Assembly (NCBI RefSeq): GCF_038502225.1
Contig: NC_091312.1
Location: forward strand, 31,269,683 to 31,333,682
Direction: 5' to 3'
Source of the DNA: Cherax quadricarinatus
Taxonomy: Eukaryota > Arthropoda > Malacostraca > Decapoda > Parastacidae
DNA length: 64,000 nt
Shown: one piece after another, positions 24,500 to 35,940 of the stretch
How the letters are laid out: each line of letters starts with the position of its first letter
Numbering within the stretch: position 1 is the stretch's first letter
Notes under the pieces: generated by a model
What the model saw: the letters and a program-made list of their open reading frames with translations, nothing else
The model's database searches: none
What the model was told of the DNA's origin: nothing
Position numbers and translations under genes: made by a program

Positions 24500-25090
24500 G
24501 AGTAGGAGGCATGGAATTAAAGCCAGAGGCGTGGAATTGAAGCTACAGGTGTGGAACTGAAGCCAGAGGCGTGGAACTGAAGCCGGAAGCGTGGAACTGA
24601 AGCCGTGGAAACGAAGAAAGAGGTGTGGAACTGAAGCCGAAGCCGTGGAAATGAAGCAAGAGGCGTGGAAATGAAGCCGAAGGCGTGGAAATAAAACAGT
24701 AGGCGTTGAAATGAAGCCAGAGGCGTGGAACTGAAGCCGGAAGCGTAAAACTGGACCCGAAGGCGGGAAACTGAAGCCAGAAGCGGGAAACTGAAGCTGT
24801 GGAAATAAAGGAGGCTTTGAAATGAAGCAGGAGACGTGGAAATGAAGCGAGAGGCGTGGAATTGAAGCCGAAGGTGTCTAACTGTAGCCGGAGGTGTGGA
24901 ACTGAAGCCGAAGGCATGGAAATAAAACAGTGGGCGTGGAAATGAAGCAACAGGTGTGGAAATGAAGCCGAAGGCGTAGAAATAAAACAGTAGGCGTGGA
25001 AATGAAGTAAGAGGCGTGGAAATAAAGCCGAAGGCGTGGAAATAGAGCAGTAGGCGTGGAAATGAAGCAAGAGGCGTGGAAATGAAGCTG
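24500..25090 (+). repeat. 20-bp minisatellite with 60-bp higher-order unit
   Basis: About 28 units of 20 bp built on GGCGTGGAAATGAAGC plus four variable bases. Towards the right end three unit types alternate (AAGCAAGA, AAGCCGAA, AAACAGTA) to make a 60-bp superunit. Long minus-strand frames (FHAFGFISTPLASFPRLLF) follow from 60 being divisible by three. Confidence 0.93.
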
Positions 25091-25769
<679 letters not shown>

Positions 25770-25774
25770 GCAAA

Positions 25775-25925
25775 ACAATCGCAGACAGGCGATCTTAACA
25801 AAGCAAGACAAGCCACGGGGGGTGGAAATCTTTAGCATATGTACTTTCACACTTCTCAGTGCGTCATCAGGAGCTGTGCAATGTTACAAAGGCAGCAACA
25901 TTAGAAGTAGGGTAAGTTTTCAGGA
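25775..25925 (-). mobile_element. Penelope-like terminal fragment with hammerhead-like motif
   Basis: The minus strand carries a near-consensus hammerhead core (next entry), flanked by sequence without coding potential. Linking it to a Penelope-like element rests on the motif and on its likeness to the fragments at 12.3 and 13.4 kb. Limits are approximate. Confidence 0.4.
25831..25870 (-). ncRNA. Hammerhead-ribozyme-like motif, best copy
   Basis: On the minus strand: CTGATGA (25,870-25,864), one unpaired C, stem II GCACT/AGTGT with GAGA tetraloop, GAAA (25,848-25,845), stem III AGTA/TGCT with loop CATA, then A at 25,833 as the predicted cleavage nucleotide. All conserved core bases are present. 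The extra C before stem II and weak pairing of stem I are departures from the consensus. Confidence 0.5.
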
Positions 25926-26189
25926 GGGTGGTAGTGTGGAGCCAGTCAGCCAGTCTCAGAGAAACAAGCAGGATGCCAACCACACACCGGTCACCCTCCT
26001 CCCCCCGCACACCCTCCTACCCCCGCACACCCCTAATGGGGGTGGGTGGGGTAGGCCTCACAGTTTGCAGATAGCATGAGGAAATACTAGAAGATGTTTA
26101 ATAACCAGTCCCAAGCTTCTAGCGGGAGGAGAGCCCTGCATTACCCGCACCACCATTTTACTTTAAGCAAACAACGCCTTAGCATAACC

Positions 26190-26470
26190 GGAGAACATAA
26201 GATAAGATTTCGTTCGGATTTTTAACTCCGGAGGGTAAGCCACCTAGGATAACCCAAGAAAGGCGGTGCGTCATCGAGGACTGTCTGTCTTATTTCCATT
26301 GGGGTCCTCAATCTTGTCCCCCAGGATGCGACTCACACCAGTCGACTAACACCCAGGTACCTATTTGCTGCTAGGTGAACAGGACAACAGGCGTCAGGAA
26401 AACGGGAATCGAACTCGGGCCTTTCGCGTGTGAAGTGAAAGCTTTGCCAGCCAACACTTGTCTTCCGGTG
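26190..26470 (-). mobile_element. tRNA-Val-derived SINE, truncated head
   Basis: The minus strand shows CTTCACACGCGAAAGGCCC, then a perfect B box GAGTTCGATTCC, then a body with GGTACCTGGGTGTTAGTCGA and GTCGCATCCTGGG. The body matches the SINE at 56,090. The A-box side is decayed. The tail region reads AAATCTTATCTTATGTTC. Confidence 0.75.
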
Positions 26471-27014
26471 TTCCGTGCTCATATGGGAACACCTGTCAGT
26501 CCAAGCCAGTGTTGTTGGTGCTCCCGTGTAGCTCATGCTACATCTGCTGCAGCTACACACTGCCACTACACTGCTATACTGTTACTTATTTGCTCTGGGA
26601 CACGTCTAAGAGGACCCCTGGAAAGGGTTCTAAGGGAAGACCTAAGGGGACCCCTGGAAAAAGTTCAAAGACCACCGAGGAAACCCCTGCAGAAAATTTG
26701 TCGAACTTCAAAATCTTAAAGAACATTCTTGTTTATTAGTTGGATACCATCAAGACTACTTCATTGTTTGTATCTGTCTCGCTACTAGTCTGTACTGTAC
26801 TAGAAGAGTGATCTGTGCGCCCCTCGCCTGCACTTTATTACTTACCTACATAAAGTACACTTTAGAATAAAGGCAAATTTAAGCGATCATTTACGAGGCA
26901 TCAACGTCAGCTTGGCGTTTCTGATCTATCGTCCTTTTTCTTGCTGGTGAGATCGTGTGTGTTGTTCAGCAGGTTAAGTCTGCAGTTAGGTTCTGTCAGG
27001 GTCTGCCTCTACAG
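26471..27014. other. Spacer, no gene seen
   Basis: GACCCCTGGAAA occurs twice (about 26,613 and 26,649) within an AAGGGGACC-type imperfect repeat. Nothing else was recognised. Confidence 0.35.
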
Positions 27015-27425
27015 GTTATGTACTCACCTAGTTGTGGTTGCAAGGGTCGAGTCAGCTCTTGGCCCCGCCTGTTCACTGGTCGCTACTAGGTCACTCTGCT
27101 CCATGAGCTATATCATACCTCTTCTTAAAGCTATGTATGGATCCTGCCTCCACTACATCACTTCCCAGACTATTCCACTTCTTGACAACTCTGTAACTGA
27201 AGAAATACTTCCTAACATCCCTATGACTCATCTGAGTCTTCAACTTCAAACTGTGACCCCTTGTTGTTGTGTCCCATCTCTGGAACATCCTGTCTCTGTC
27301 CACCTTGTCGATTCCTCTCAGTATTTTATATGTCGTTATCATATCTGCCCTATTTCTCCTGTCTTCTAGTGTCGTCAGGTCAATTTCCCTTAACCTCTCC
27401 TCGTAGGACATGACCCTCGGCATCA
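27015..27425 (-). mobile_element. LINE-A copy B, 3' fragment
   Basis: A 5'-truncated copy. The minus strand encodes the conserved RT C-terminus (MSYEERLREIDLTTLEDRR, ITTYKILRGIDKVDRDRMFQ, DVRKYFFSYRVVKKWNSLG), and the trailer with GGCGGGGCCAAGAGCT and AGGTGAGTAC lies at 27,100-27,017. The open frame is 27,423-27,091. Confidence 0.85.
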
Positions 27426-27611
27426 GGTGTACTCTTCAGGAGGTTGGACCATTGTTTTGTAACGTTGCCGTTATGATTTCACAAAAAAACAAAAATAATT
27501 AAAAAAAAAATGATAATAACAATGGTAGCTGGGAGGTTTGTGTGTAGGGTTGGGATGAGGTGGAAGTCAAGTGTGGGTGTGACAAGGAAGTCAATAGTGG
27601 GATGGAAGAAA
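27426..27611. other. Spacer before the large array
   Basis: Contains an A-rich run (27,480-27,512). The last 90 bases (GGTGGAAGTCAAGTGTGGG and similar) look like diverged edge units of the 27-bp array. Confidence 0.4.
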
Positions 27612-30600
27612 AATCAGTCGCAGGGTGGGAGGGGAGAAAGTCACTCGCAGGGTGGGAGGGGAGAAAGTCACTCACAGGGAGGGAGGGGAGAAAGTCACTC
27701 GCAGGGTGGGAGGGGAGAAAGTCACTCGCAGAGAGTTAGGGGAGAAAGTCACTCGCAGAGAGGGAGGAGAGAAAGTCATCCGCAGGGAAAGAGGGGAGAA
27801 TGTCACTCGCAGGGTGAGAGGGGAGAAAGTCACTCGCAGGGTGGGAGGGGAGAAAGTCACTCGTAGGGTGGGAGGGGAGAAAGTCACTCGCAGAGAGGGA
27901 GGGGAGAAAGTCACTCGCAGGGTGCGAGGGGAGAAAGTCACTCGCAGAGAGGGAGGGGAGAAAGTCATTCGCAGGGAAAGAGGGGAGAATGTCACTCGCA
28001 GGGTGAGAGGGGAGAAAATCACTCGCAGGGTGGAAGGGGAGAAAGTCACTCGCAGGGTGGGAGGGGAGAAAGTCACTCGCCGGGTGGGGGGGGAGAAAGT
28101 CACTCGCAGGGTGGGAGGGGAGAAAGTCACTCGTAGGGTGGGAGGGGAGAAAGTCACTCGCAGAGAGGGAGGGGAGAAAGTCACTCGCAGGGAGCGAGGG
28201 GAGAAAGTCACTCGCAGAGAGGGAGGGGAGAAAGTCATTCGCAGGGAAAGAGGGGAGAATGTCACTCGCAGGGTGAGAGGCGAGAAAATCACTCGCAGGG
28301 TGGAAGGGGAGAAAGTCACTCGCAGGGTGGGAGGGGAGAAAGTCACTCGCAGGGAGAGAGGGGAGAAAGTCACTCGCAGGGTGGGAGGGGAGAAAGTCAC
28401 TAGCAGGGAGGGAGGGGAGAAAGACACTCGCAGGGTGGGAGGGGAGAAAGTCACTCGCAGGGTGGGAGGGGAGAAAGTCACTCACAGTGAGGGAGGGGAG
28501 AAGTCACTCGCAGGGTGGGAGGCGAGAAAGTCACTCGCAGGGTGGGAGGGGAGAAACTCACTCGCAGGGTGGGAGGGGAGAAAGTCACTCGCAGGGTGGG
28601 AGGGGAGAAAGTCACTCGCAGGGTGGCAGGGGAGAAAGTCACTCGCAGGGAGGGAGGGGAGAAAGTCACTCGCAGGGTGGGAGGGGAGAAAGTCACTCGC
28701 AGGGTGGGAGGGGAGAAAGTCACTCACAGGGAGGGAGGGGAGAAAGTCACTCGCAGGGTGGGAGGGGAGAAAGTCACTCGCAGAGAGTTAGGGGAGAAAG
28801 TCACTCGCAGAGAGGGAGGAGAGAAAGTCATCCGCAGGGAAAGAGGGGAGAATGTCACTCGCAGGGTGAGAGGGGAGAAAGTCACTCGCAGGGTGGGAGG
28901 GGAGAAAGTCACTCGCAGGGGGGGAGGGGAGAAAGTCACTGGCAGGGTGGGAGGGGAGAAAGTCACTCGCAGGGAGGAAGGGAAGAAAGTCACTCGCAGG
29001 GTGTGAGGGGAGAAAGTCACTCGCAGGTTGGGAGGGGAGAAAGTCACTGGCTGGGTGGGAGGGGAGAAAGTCACTCGCAGGGTGGGAGGGGAGAAAGTCA
29101 CTCGCTGAGAGGGAGGGGAGAAAGTCACTCGCAGGGTGGGAGGGGAGAAAGTCACTCGCAGGGAGGGAGGGGAGAAAGTCACTCGCAGGGTGGGAGGGGA
29201 GAAAGTCACTCGCAGGGAGGGAGGGGAGAAAGTCACTCGCAGAGAGGGAGGGGAGAAAGTCATTCGCAGGGAAAAAGGGAAGAATGTCACTCGCAGGGTG
29301 AGAGGGGAGACAGTCACTCGCAGGGTGGAAGGGGAGAAAGTCACTCGGAGGGTAGGAAGGGAGAAAGTCACTCGCAGGATGGGAGGGGAGAAAGTCACTC
29401 GCAGGGTGGGATGGGAGAAAGTCGCTCGCAGGGTGGGAGGGGAGAACGTCACTCGCAGGGAGGGAGGGGAGAAAGTCACTCGCAGGGTGGGAGGGGAGAA
29501 AGTCACTCGCAGAGAGTTAGGGGAGAAAGTCACTCGCAGAGAGGGAGGAGAGAAAGTCATCCGCAGGGAAAGAGGGGAGAATGTCACTCGCAGGGTGAGA
29601 GGGGAGAAAGTCACTCGCAGGGTGGAAGGGGAGAAAGTCACTCGCAGGGTGGGAGGGGAGAAAGTCACTTGCAGGGTGGGAGGGGAGAAAGTCACTCGCA
29701 GGGAGGAAGGGAAGAAAGTCACTCGCAGGGTGGGAGGGGAGAAAGTCATTCGCAGGGAAAGAGGGGAGATTGTCACTCGCAGGGTGGGAGGGGAGAAAGT
29801 CACTCGCTGAGAGGGAGGGGAGAAAGTCACTCGCAGGGTGGGAGGGGAGAAAGTCACTGGCTGGGTGGGTGGGGTGAAAGTCACTCGCAGGGTGGGAGGG
29901 GAGAAAGTCACTCGCAGGTAGGGAGGGGAGAAAGTCACTCGCAGAGAGGGAGGGGAGAAACTCATTCGCAGGGAAAAAGGGAAGAATGTCACTCGCAGGG
30001 TGAGAGGGGAGACAGTCACTCGCAGGGTGGAAGGGGAGAAAGTCACTCGGAGGGTAGGAAGGGAGAAAGTCACTCGCAGGATGGGAGGGGAGAAAGTCAC
30101 TCGCAGGGTGGGAGGGGAGAAAGTCGCTCGCAGGGTGGGAGGGGAGAACGTCACTTGCAGGGAGGGAGGGGAGAAAGTCACTCGCAGGGTGGGAGGGGAG
30201 AAAGTCACTCGCAGCGTGGGAGGGGAGAAAGTCACTCGCACGGTGGGAGTCGAGAAAATCACTCGCAGGGTGGGAGGGGAGAAAGTCACTCGCAGGGTGG
30301 GAGGGGAGAAAGTCACTCGCAGGGTGAGAGGGGAGAAAATCACTCGCAGGGTGGGCGCGGAGAAAGTCACTCGGAGGGTGGGTGGGGCGAAAGTCACGCG
30401 CTGGGTGGGTGGGGAGAAAGCCACTCGTAGGGTGGAAGGGGAGAAAGTCACTCGCAAGGAAAGAGAGGGGAAAATCACTCGCAGGGAGGGAGGGAAGAAA
30501 GTCACTCGCAGGGTGGGAGGGTAGAAAGTCACTTGCAGGGTGGGAGGGGAGAAAGTCACTTGGAGGGTGGGAGAGGAGAAAGTCACTCGCAGAGTGGGAG

Positions 30601-32744
30601 GGGAGAAAGTCACTCGCAGGGTGGGAGGGGAGAAAGTCACTCGCAGGGTGGGAGAGGAGAAAGTCACTCGCAGGATGGGAGGGAAGAAAGTCACTTGCAG
30701 GGTGGGAGGGGAGAAAGTCACTCGCAGGGTGGGAGGGGAGAATGTCACTCGCAGGGTGGGAGACGAGAAAGTCACTCGCAGGGTGGGAGGGAAGAAAGTC
30801 ACTATCAGGATGAGAGGGGAGAAAGTCACTCGCAGGGTGGGAGGGGAGAAAGTCACTAGTAGGATGGGAGGGGAGAAAGTCACTCGCAGGGTGGGAGGGG
30901 AGAAAGCCACTTGCAGGGTGGGAGAGGAGAAAGTCACTCGCAGGGTGGGAGAGGAGAAAGTCACTCGCAGGGTGGGAGGGGAGAGAGTCACTCGCAGGGT
31001 GAGAGGGGAGAAAGTCACTCGCAGGGTGCGAGGGGAGAAAGTCACTCGCAGGATGGGAGGGTAGAAAGTCACTCGCAGGGTGGGAGGGGAGAAAGTCACT
31101 CGCAGGGTGGGAGGGGAGAAAGTCACTCGCAGGGTGGGAGGGGAGAAAGTCACTCGCAGGGTGGGAGAGGAGAAAGTCACTCGCAGGGTGGGAGGGGAGA
31201 AAGTCACTCGCAGGGTGGGAGGGGAGAAAGTCACTCGCAGGGTGGGAGGGGAGAAAGTCACTCGCAGGGTGGGAGGGGAGAAAGTCACTCGCATGGTGAG
31301 AGGGGAGAAAGTCACTCGTTTGGTGAGAGGGGAGAAAGTCACTCGCAGGGTGGGAGAGGAGAAAGTCACTCGCAGGGTGGGAAGAAAGTCACTCTCTGGA
31401 TGCGAGGGGAGAAAGTCACTCGCAGGGTGGGAGGGGAGAAAGTCACTCGCAGGGTGGGAGGGGAGAAAGCCACTCGCAGGGTTGGAGGGGAGAAACGCAC
31501 TCGCAGAGAGGGAGGGGAGAAAGTCATTCGCAGGGAAAGAGGGGAGATTGTAACTCGCAGGGTGGGAGGGGAGAAAGTCACTCGCAGGGTGGGAGAGGAG
31601 AAAGTCACTCGCAGGGTGGGAAGAAAGAGAGTCACTCGCAGGGTGGAAGGGGAGAAAGTCACACGCAGGGTGGGAGGGGAGAAAGTCACTTGCAGGGTGG
31701 GAGGGGAGAAAGTCACTCGCAGGGTGGGAGGGGAGAAAGTCACTCGGAGGGAGGGAGGGAGTGGAGAAAGTCACTCGCAGAGAGGGAGGGGAGAAAGTAA
31801 TTCGCAGGGAAAGAGGGGAGATTGTCACTCGCAGGGTGGGAGGGGAGAAAGTCACTCGCAGGGTGGGAGAGGAGAAAGTCACTCGCAGGGTGGGAAGAAA
31901 GAGAGTCACTCGCAGGGTGCGAGGGTAGAAAGTCACTCGCAGGATGGGAGGGGAGAATGTCACTCGCAGGGTGGGAGGGGAGAAAGCCACTCGCAGGGTG
32001 GGAGGGGAGAAAGTCACTCGCAGAGAGGGAGGGGAGAAAGTCATTCGCAGGGTGGGAGAGGAGAAAGTCACTCGCAGGGTGGGAAGAAAGAGAGTCACTC
32101 GCAGGGTGCGAGGGGAGGAAGTCACTCGCAGGGTGGGAGGGGAGAAAGTCACTCGCAGGGTGGGAGGGGAGGAAGTCACTCGCAGGGTGGGAGGGGAGAA
32201 AGTCACTCGCAGGGTGGGAGGGGAGGAAGTCACTCGCAGGGTGGGAGGGGAGAAAGTCACTCGCAAGGTGGGAGGGGAGGAAGTCACTCGCAGGGTGGGA
32301 GGGGAGAAAGTCACTCGCAGTGTGCGAGGGGGGAGAAAGTCACTCGCAGGGTGGGAGGGGAGGAAGTCACTCGCAGGGTGGGAGGGGAGGAAGTCACTCG
32401 CAGGGTGGGAGGGGAGGAAGTCACTCGCAGGGAGGAAGTCACTCGCAGGGTGGGAGGGGAGGAAGTCACTCGCAGGGTGGGAGGGGAGGAAGTCACTCGC
32501 AGTGTGCGAGGGGAGAAAGTCACTCGCAGGGTGGGAGGGGAGGAAGTCACTCGCAGGGTGGGAGGGGAGAAAGTCACTCGCAGGGTGGGAGGGGAGAAAG
32601 TCACTCGCAGGGAGGGAGGGGAGAAAGTCACTCGCAGGGTGGGAGGGGAGAAAGTCACTCGCAGGGTGGGAGGGGAGGAAGTCACTCGCAGGGTGGGAGG
32701 GAAGGAAGTCACTCGCAGGGTGGGAGGGGAGGAGAGGAAGTCAC
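27612..32744 (+). repeat. 27-bp G-rich minisatellite, about 190 units
   Basis: The consensus unit is AGTCACTCGCAGGGTGGG followed by AGGGGAGAA. Because 27 is divisible by three and the unit makes no stop codon in most frames, very long open frames run on both strands (for example 28,487-30,430, 30,911-32,881 and 32,314-28,724). They are 9-residue repeats such as GEKVTRRVG, RGESHSQGG and SPPTLRVTF, have no flanking gene structure, and I treat them as artefacts. Higher-order duplication is visible: blocks recur at 702 bp (26 units; 29,269 and 29,971) and 729 bp (27 units; 28,783 and 29,512), and a 54-bp dimer alternates GAGAAA and GAGGAA at 32,110-32,310. A one-base deletion lies near 28,500. 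Confidence 0.97.
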
Positions 32745-33051
32745 TCCCACTGAACCACATTCACCTGCGTTGCTCTATTGTCGTGGCCAAAAAAAAAAAA
32801 TCACTGTCATCTTTGTTCCGAGAAAACGTACGTAGGAAAAAAAAAGAAGAGTCATTAGTGATGAGCAGTGACCCACAGTGAAAATAGTGCGTATAATGAC
32901 AACATTATAAATGAAAGAGATTAAAGCAGTTCTGGCTTGATTGCCTGTATGCAAATGATCTTGCAGCTGGCGCTCGGGCTGGCTTTCCAGCTGCCCATTA
33001 TAAACAAGCAATTAAACCAGTGATTTTGTTTTTTATACCAGCTGCTTATCC

Positions 33052-33052
<1 letters not shown>
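32745..33052. other. Spacer, no gene seen
   Basis: Two short A-runs (32,791, 32,838). The frame from the array runs on to 32,881, but nothing in it resembles a protein domain. Confidence 0.4.

Positions 33053-33118
<66 letters not shown>
33053..33118 (+). repeat. Compound (CA)n(TA)n microsatellite
   Basis: CA to about 33,091, then TA to 33,118. Confidence 0.95.
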
Positions 33119-33425
33119 CTGATCTCTGGCTGAAGGAGACTCGAACCTATAGGACAATACGCAGTGCTTTATCTATATATATATATCCAAGGCAGCCAGC
33201 TTTCAGGGAGAATATATATGCATGCATCATATATATATTAAGCACTGATCTCTGGCTGAAGGAGACTCGAACCTACGAACCTTAGGACAAGGTACGCAGT
33301 GCTTTACCAATCTACCCACACTGGACCAATACCTTGGCGTGTAGCATGAGCTACACGTTTGATCCAAGGCAGTCAGCGTACCTTGTCCTAAGGTTCGTAG
33401 GTTCGAGTCTCCTTCAGCCAGGGAT
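33119..33425. repeat. tRNA-like repeat in perfect inverted-repeat arrangement
   Basis: Arms at 33,252-33,297 and 33,376-33,421 are a perfect 46-bp inverted repeat. Each arm, read from inside the tRNA-like unit, contains GGTTCGTAGGTTCGAGTCT (B-box-like). On the minus strand the left unit also has an A-box-like TGGGTAGATTGG. A partial third copy lies at 33,122-33,170. The 78-bp spacer itself contains CGTGTAGC-ATGA-GCTACACG. The unit cannot form a full tRNA cloverleaf with a paired acceptor stem, so I call it tRNA-derived. Confidence 0.7.
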
Positions 33426-33496
33426 CAGTGTACCTTTTGTGTATAATTCAGCAGAGATCAGTGTTTTTGTATATTTCGCTGCTCTCGCGAATTCCT

Positions 33497-33498
<2 letters not shown>

Positions 33499-33583
<85 letters not shown>
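33499..33583 (+). repeat. (TA)n microsatellite
   Basis: An 85-bp pure TA tract. Confidence 0.96.
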
Positions 33584-33589
<6 letters not shown>

Positions 33590-33609
33590 GCACACGAACA
33601 AGTGGTACT

Positions 33610-33675
33610 GATCAATAACAACACTGCGACTAGCCAAGGACTCGAACCCATGCTGCTTTGGCCTGCCTCATGGTG
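33610..33675 (-). repeat. tRNA-like fragment
   Basis: The minus strand has GGGTTCGAGTCCTTGGCTAG, a B-box-like block with following stem bases. No complete cloverleaf is seen. Confidence 0.4.
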
Positions 33676-33865
33676 GGCAAAAACTCATAAGAACATAAGA
33701 AACATAAGAAAGAAGGAACACTGCAGCAGGCCTACTGACCCATGCAGAGCAGGTCCATGTCCCCTCCCCCCCCGGATTAGCCCAATGACCCACCAAGTCT
33801 GGTCACCTCCACTCAAGGATGGAGCACGGCACCAGACCCAGCAGCACAAGCTAGTCAGGTCCAAC

Positions 33866-35940
33866 TCACACCCACCCACACCCACTCATGTATTTATCTA
33901 ACCTATTTTTAAAACTACACAACTTTTTAGCCTTAATAACTGTACTCGGGAGTTTGTTCCACTCATCCACAACTCTATTACCAAACCAGTGCTTTCCTAT
34001 ATCCTTCCTGAATCTGAATTTTTCCAACTTGAAACCATTGCTGCGAGTCCTGTCTTGGCTCAAAATTTTCAGCACGCTATTTACATCTCCTTTATTTATT
34101 CCTGTTTTCCATTTATACACCTCGATCATATACCCCGTGTCCGGGGCCCAAAACTGTTCAACAGCCTCCCATCAAGCATTAGGGGAATTGCCAATAAACC
34201 CCTGGCTGCCTTCAAGAGAGAGCTGGACAGATACCTAAAGTCAGTGCCGGATCAGCCGGGCTGTGGCTCGTACGTTGGACTGCGTAGGCCAGCAGTAACA
34301 GCCTAGTTGATTAGGCCCTGATCCATCGGGAGGCCTGGTCATGGACCGGGCCGCGGGGGCGTTGATCCCCGGAATAACCTCCAGGTAACCCCCCTAATTC
34401 TACGCCTTAGGAGAGAGTGCAGATTCAGGGCCCTCAGTCTATCATCATAGAGAAGATTTCTGATACATGGGATCATCTTTGTCATCCTCCTCTGTACGTT
34501 TTCCAGAGCATTTATATCCATTCTGTAATAAGGTGACCAGAACTGAGCAGCATAGTCTGAATGAGGCCTAGCCAAAGATATATAGAGTTGAAGAACAACC
34601 TGAGGACTTCTATTATTTATACTTCTAGATATGAAGCCAAGTATTCCGTTAGCTTTACTGCGAACACTAGTGCACTCTTGTCTTGGTTTTAGATTACTGC
34701 TAACCAGAATTCCTAAATCCTTTTCGCAATCAGTAGTATTAAGATCTACATTATTTAGTTTATATGTCGCATGGGTATTTTTCTGTCCAACATTTAGAAC
34801 TTTGCATTTGTTTATATTAAACTGCATCTGCCACTTCTCCTACCATTGCATCAGTCTATTCAAATCATCCTGGAGTGCTCTAGTGTCTTCATTAGAATGA
34901 ATTGGTCGGCCTATTTTGGTGTTGTCAGCAAATTTGCTTATGTCGCTATTTATTCCCTCATCTATGTTGTTTATGTAAATTGTGAACAACAACAGGCCCA
35001 ACACTGACCCCTGAGGAACACCGCTTGTGACGTGCCCCCATTCTGATTACTCCCCATTTATGCAAACTCTCTGCTGCCTATTTGTCAGCCATGCCTCTAC
35101 CCAGGAAAAAATTTCTCCTCCTATTCTGTGTGCCTTAAGTTTCCTCAATAGCCTCTGATGTGGAATTCTATCGAAAGCCTTACTGAAGTCCATATACACA
35201 ATATCATATTCATTACCATGATCTACCTCCTCAAACACCTTAGTGAAAAATGTTAGTAAATTCGTAAGACAGGAACGCCCCTTTGTAAAACCGTGTTGAG
35301 ATTCATTAATCAATCTGTGCCTATCCAGATGGCTACGAATTGCTTCGGAAATTATTGATTCCATAAATTTTCCCACAATGGAGGTAAGGCTTACTGGTCT
35401 ATAGTTCGAAGCTAAGGACCTGTCACCTGCCTTGTAAATAGGTATTACATTTGCCATTTTCCACTTATCAGGCACTATGCCAGTTTGTAGTGATATGTTA
35501 AAAAGATTAGCCAAAGGTATGCTAAGTTGCTCTTTACATTCCTTTAACACCCTTGCAAACAGTTCATCAGGACCTAGAGATTTGTTAGGTTTTAGTTTCT
35601 CTGTTTGTCTGAGGACCATATCACTAGTTACCGCAATCGTGCATAGTTTATTATCATCCTGTTCTACATAATCTATTATTTCAGGAATATCGCTAGTATT
35701 TTCCTGGGTGAAAACTGAGAGGAAGTAGGTATTGAGAATTTCACACATACCCTTATCACTGTCAGTGATCTGACCAGAGTTACTCTTAAGTGGGCCAATC
35801 TTGTCCCTAATCTTACTTCTGTATACCTGAAAGAACCCTTTTGGGTTAGTCTTCGAATCTGTTGCGGCCTTAGCCTCATAATTCCTTTTTGCTTTTCTTA
35901 TTCTGTTCTTTATTTCTCGTTTTAACTGAATATATTGATT
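33866..35940 (-). pseudogene. LINE family 3 RT, broken, catalytic Asp lost
   Basis: The frame is open from about 35,940 to 35,047, starting with a basic linker and then RT: LKPNKSLGPDELFARVL, SNYRPVSLTSIVGKFME, QHGFTKGRSCLTNLL, IVYMDFSKAFDRIPHQRLL. A stop at about 35,047 precedes SGVPQGSVLG-type sequence and FADN (near 34,925), where FADD is expected; the second catalytic Asp is gone. The C-terminal region continues in 34,827-34,390 (MQFNINKCKVLNVGQKNT, DLGILVSSNLKP) and, after the nested insertion, in 34,127-33,866 (MIEVYKWKTGINKGD, GKHWFGNRVVDEWNKLP). Confidence 0.82.
34128..34387 (+). mobile_element. 3' end of LINE family 2, nested in LINE family 3
   Basis: Matches 21,377-21,632 closely, including the last codons (GPKLFNSLPSSIRGIANK), the trailer GGCGTTGATCCCCGGAATAA and one CCTCCAGGTAA. 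It is 5'-truncated and sits in opposite orientation inside an RT frame that continues on both sides. C-runs at both junctions blur the target duplication. Confidence 0.88.

Noticed and set aside
28724..32314. A 1196-codon open frame on the minus strand
   Set aside because: It consists only of the 27-bp minisatellite read in frame (SPPTLRVTF repeats); other frames and the other strand are also open, as expected for a stop-free unit divisible by three.
27612..32744. CRISPR-like array
   Set aside because: Units are contiguous 27-mers without spacers, in a eukaryotic setting.
30911..32881. A 656-codon plus-strand frame ending outside the array
   Set aside because: Apart from a short non-repetitive tail of about 45 codons it is pure repeat. 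The tail shows no domain and contains lysine runs from A-runs.
33252..33421. A pair of functional tRNA genes
   Set aside because: B-box-like and A-box-like blocks exist, but no complete cloverleaf with paired acceptor stem was found.
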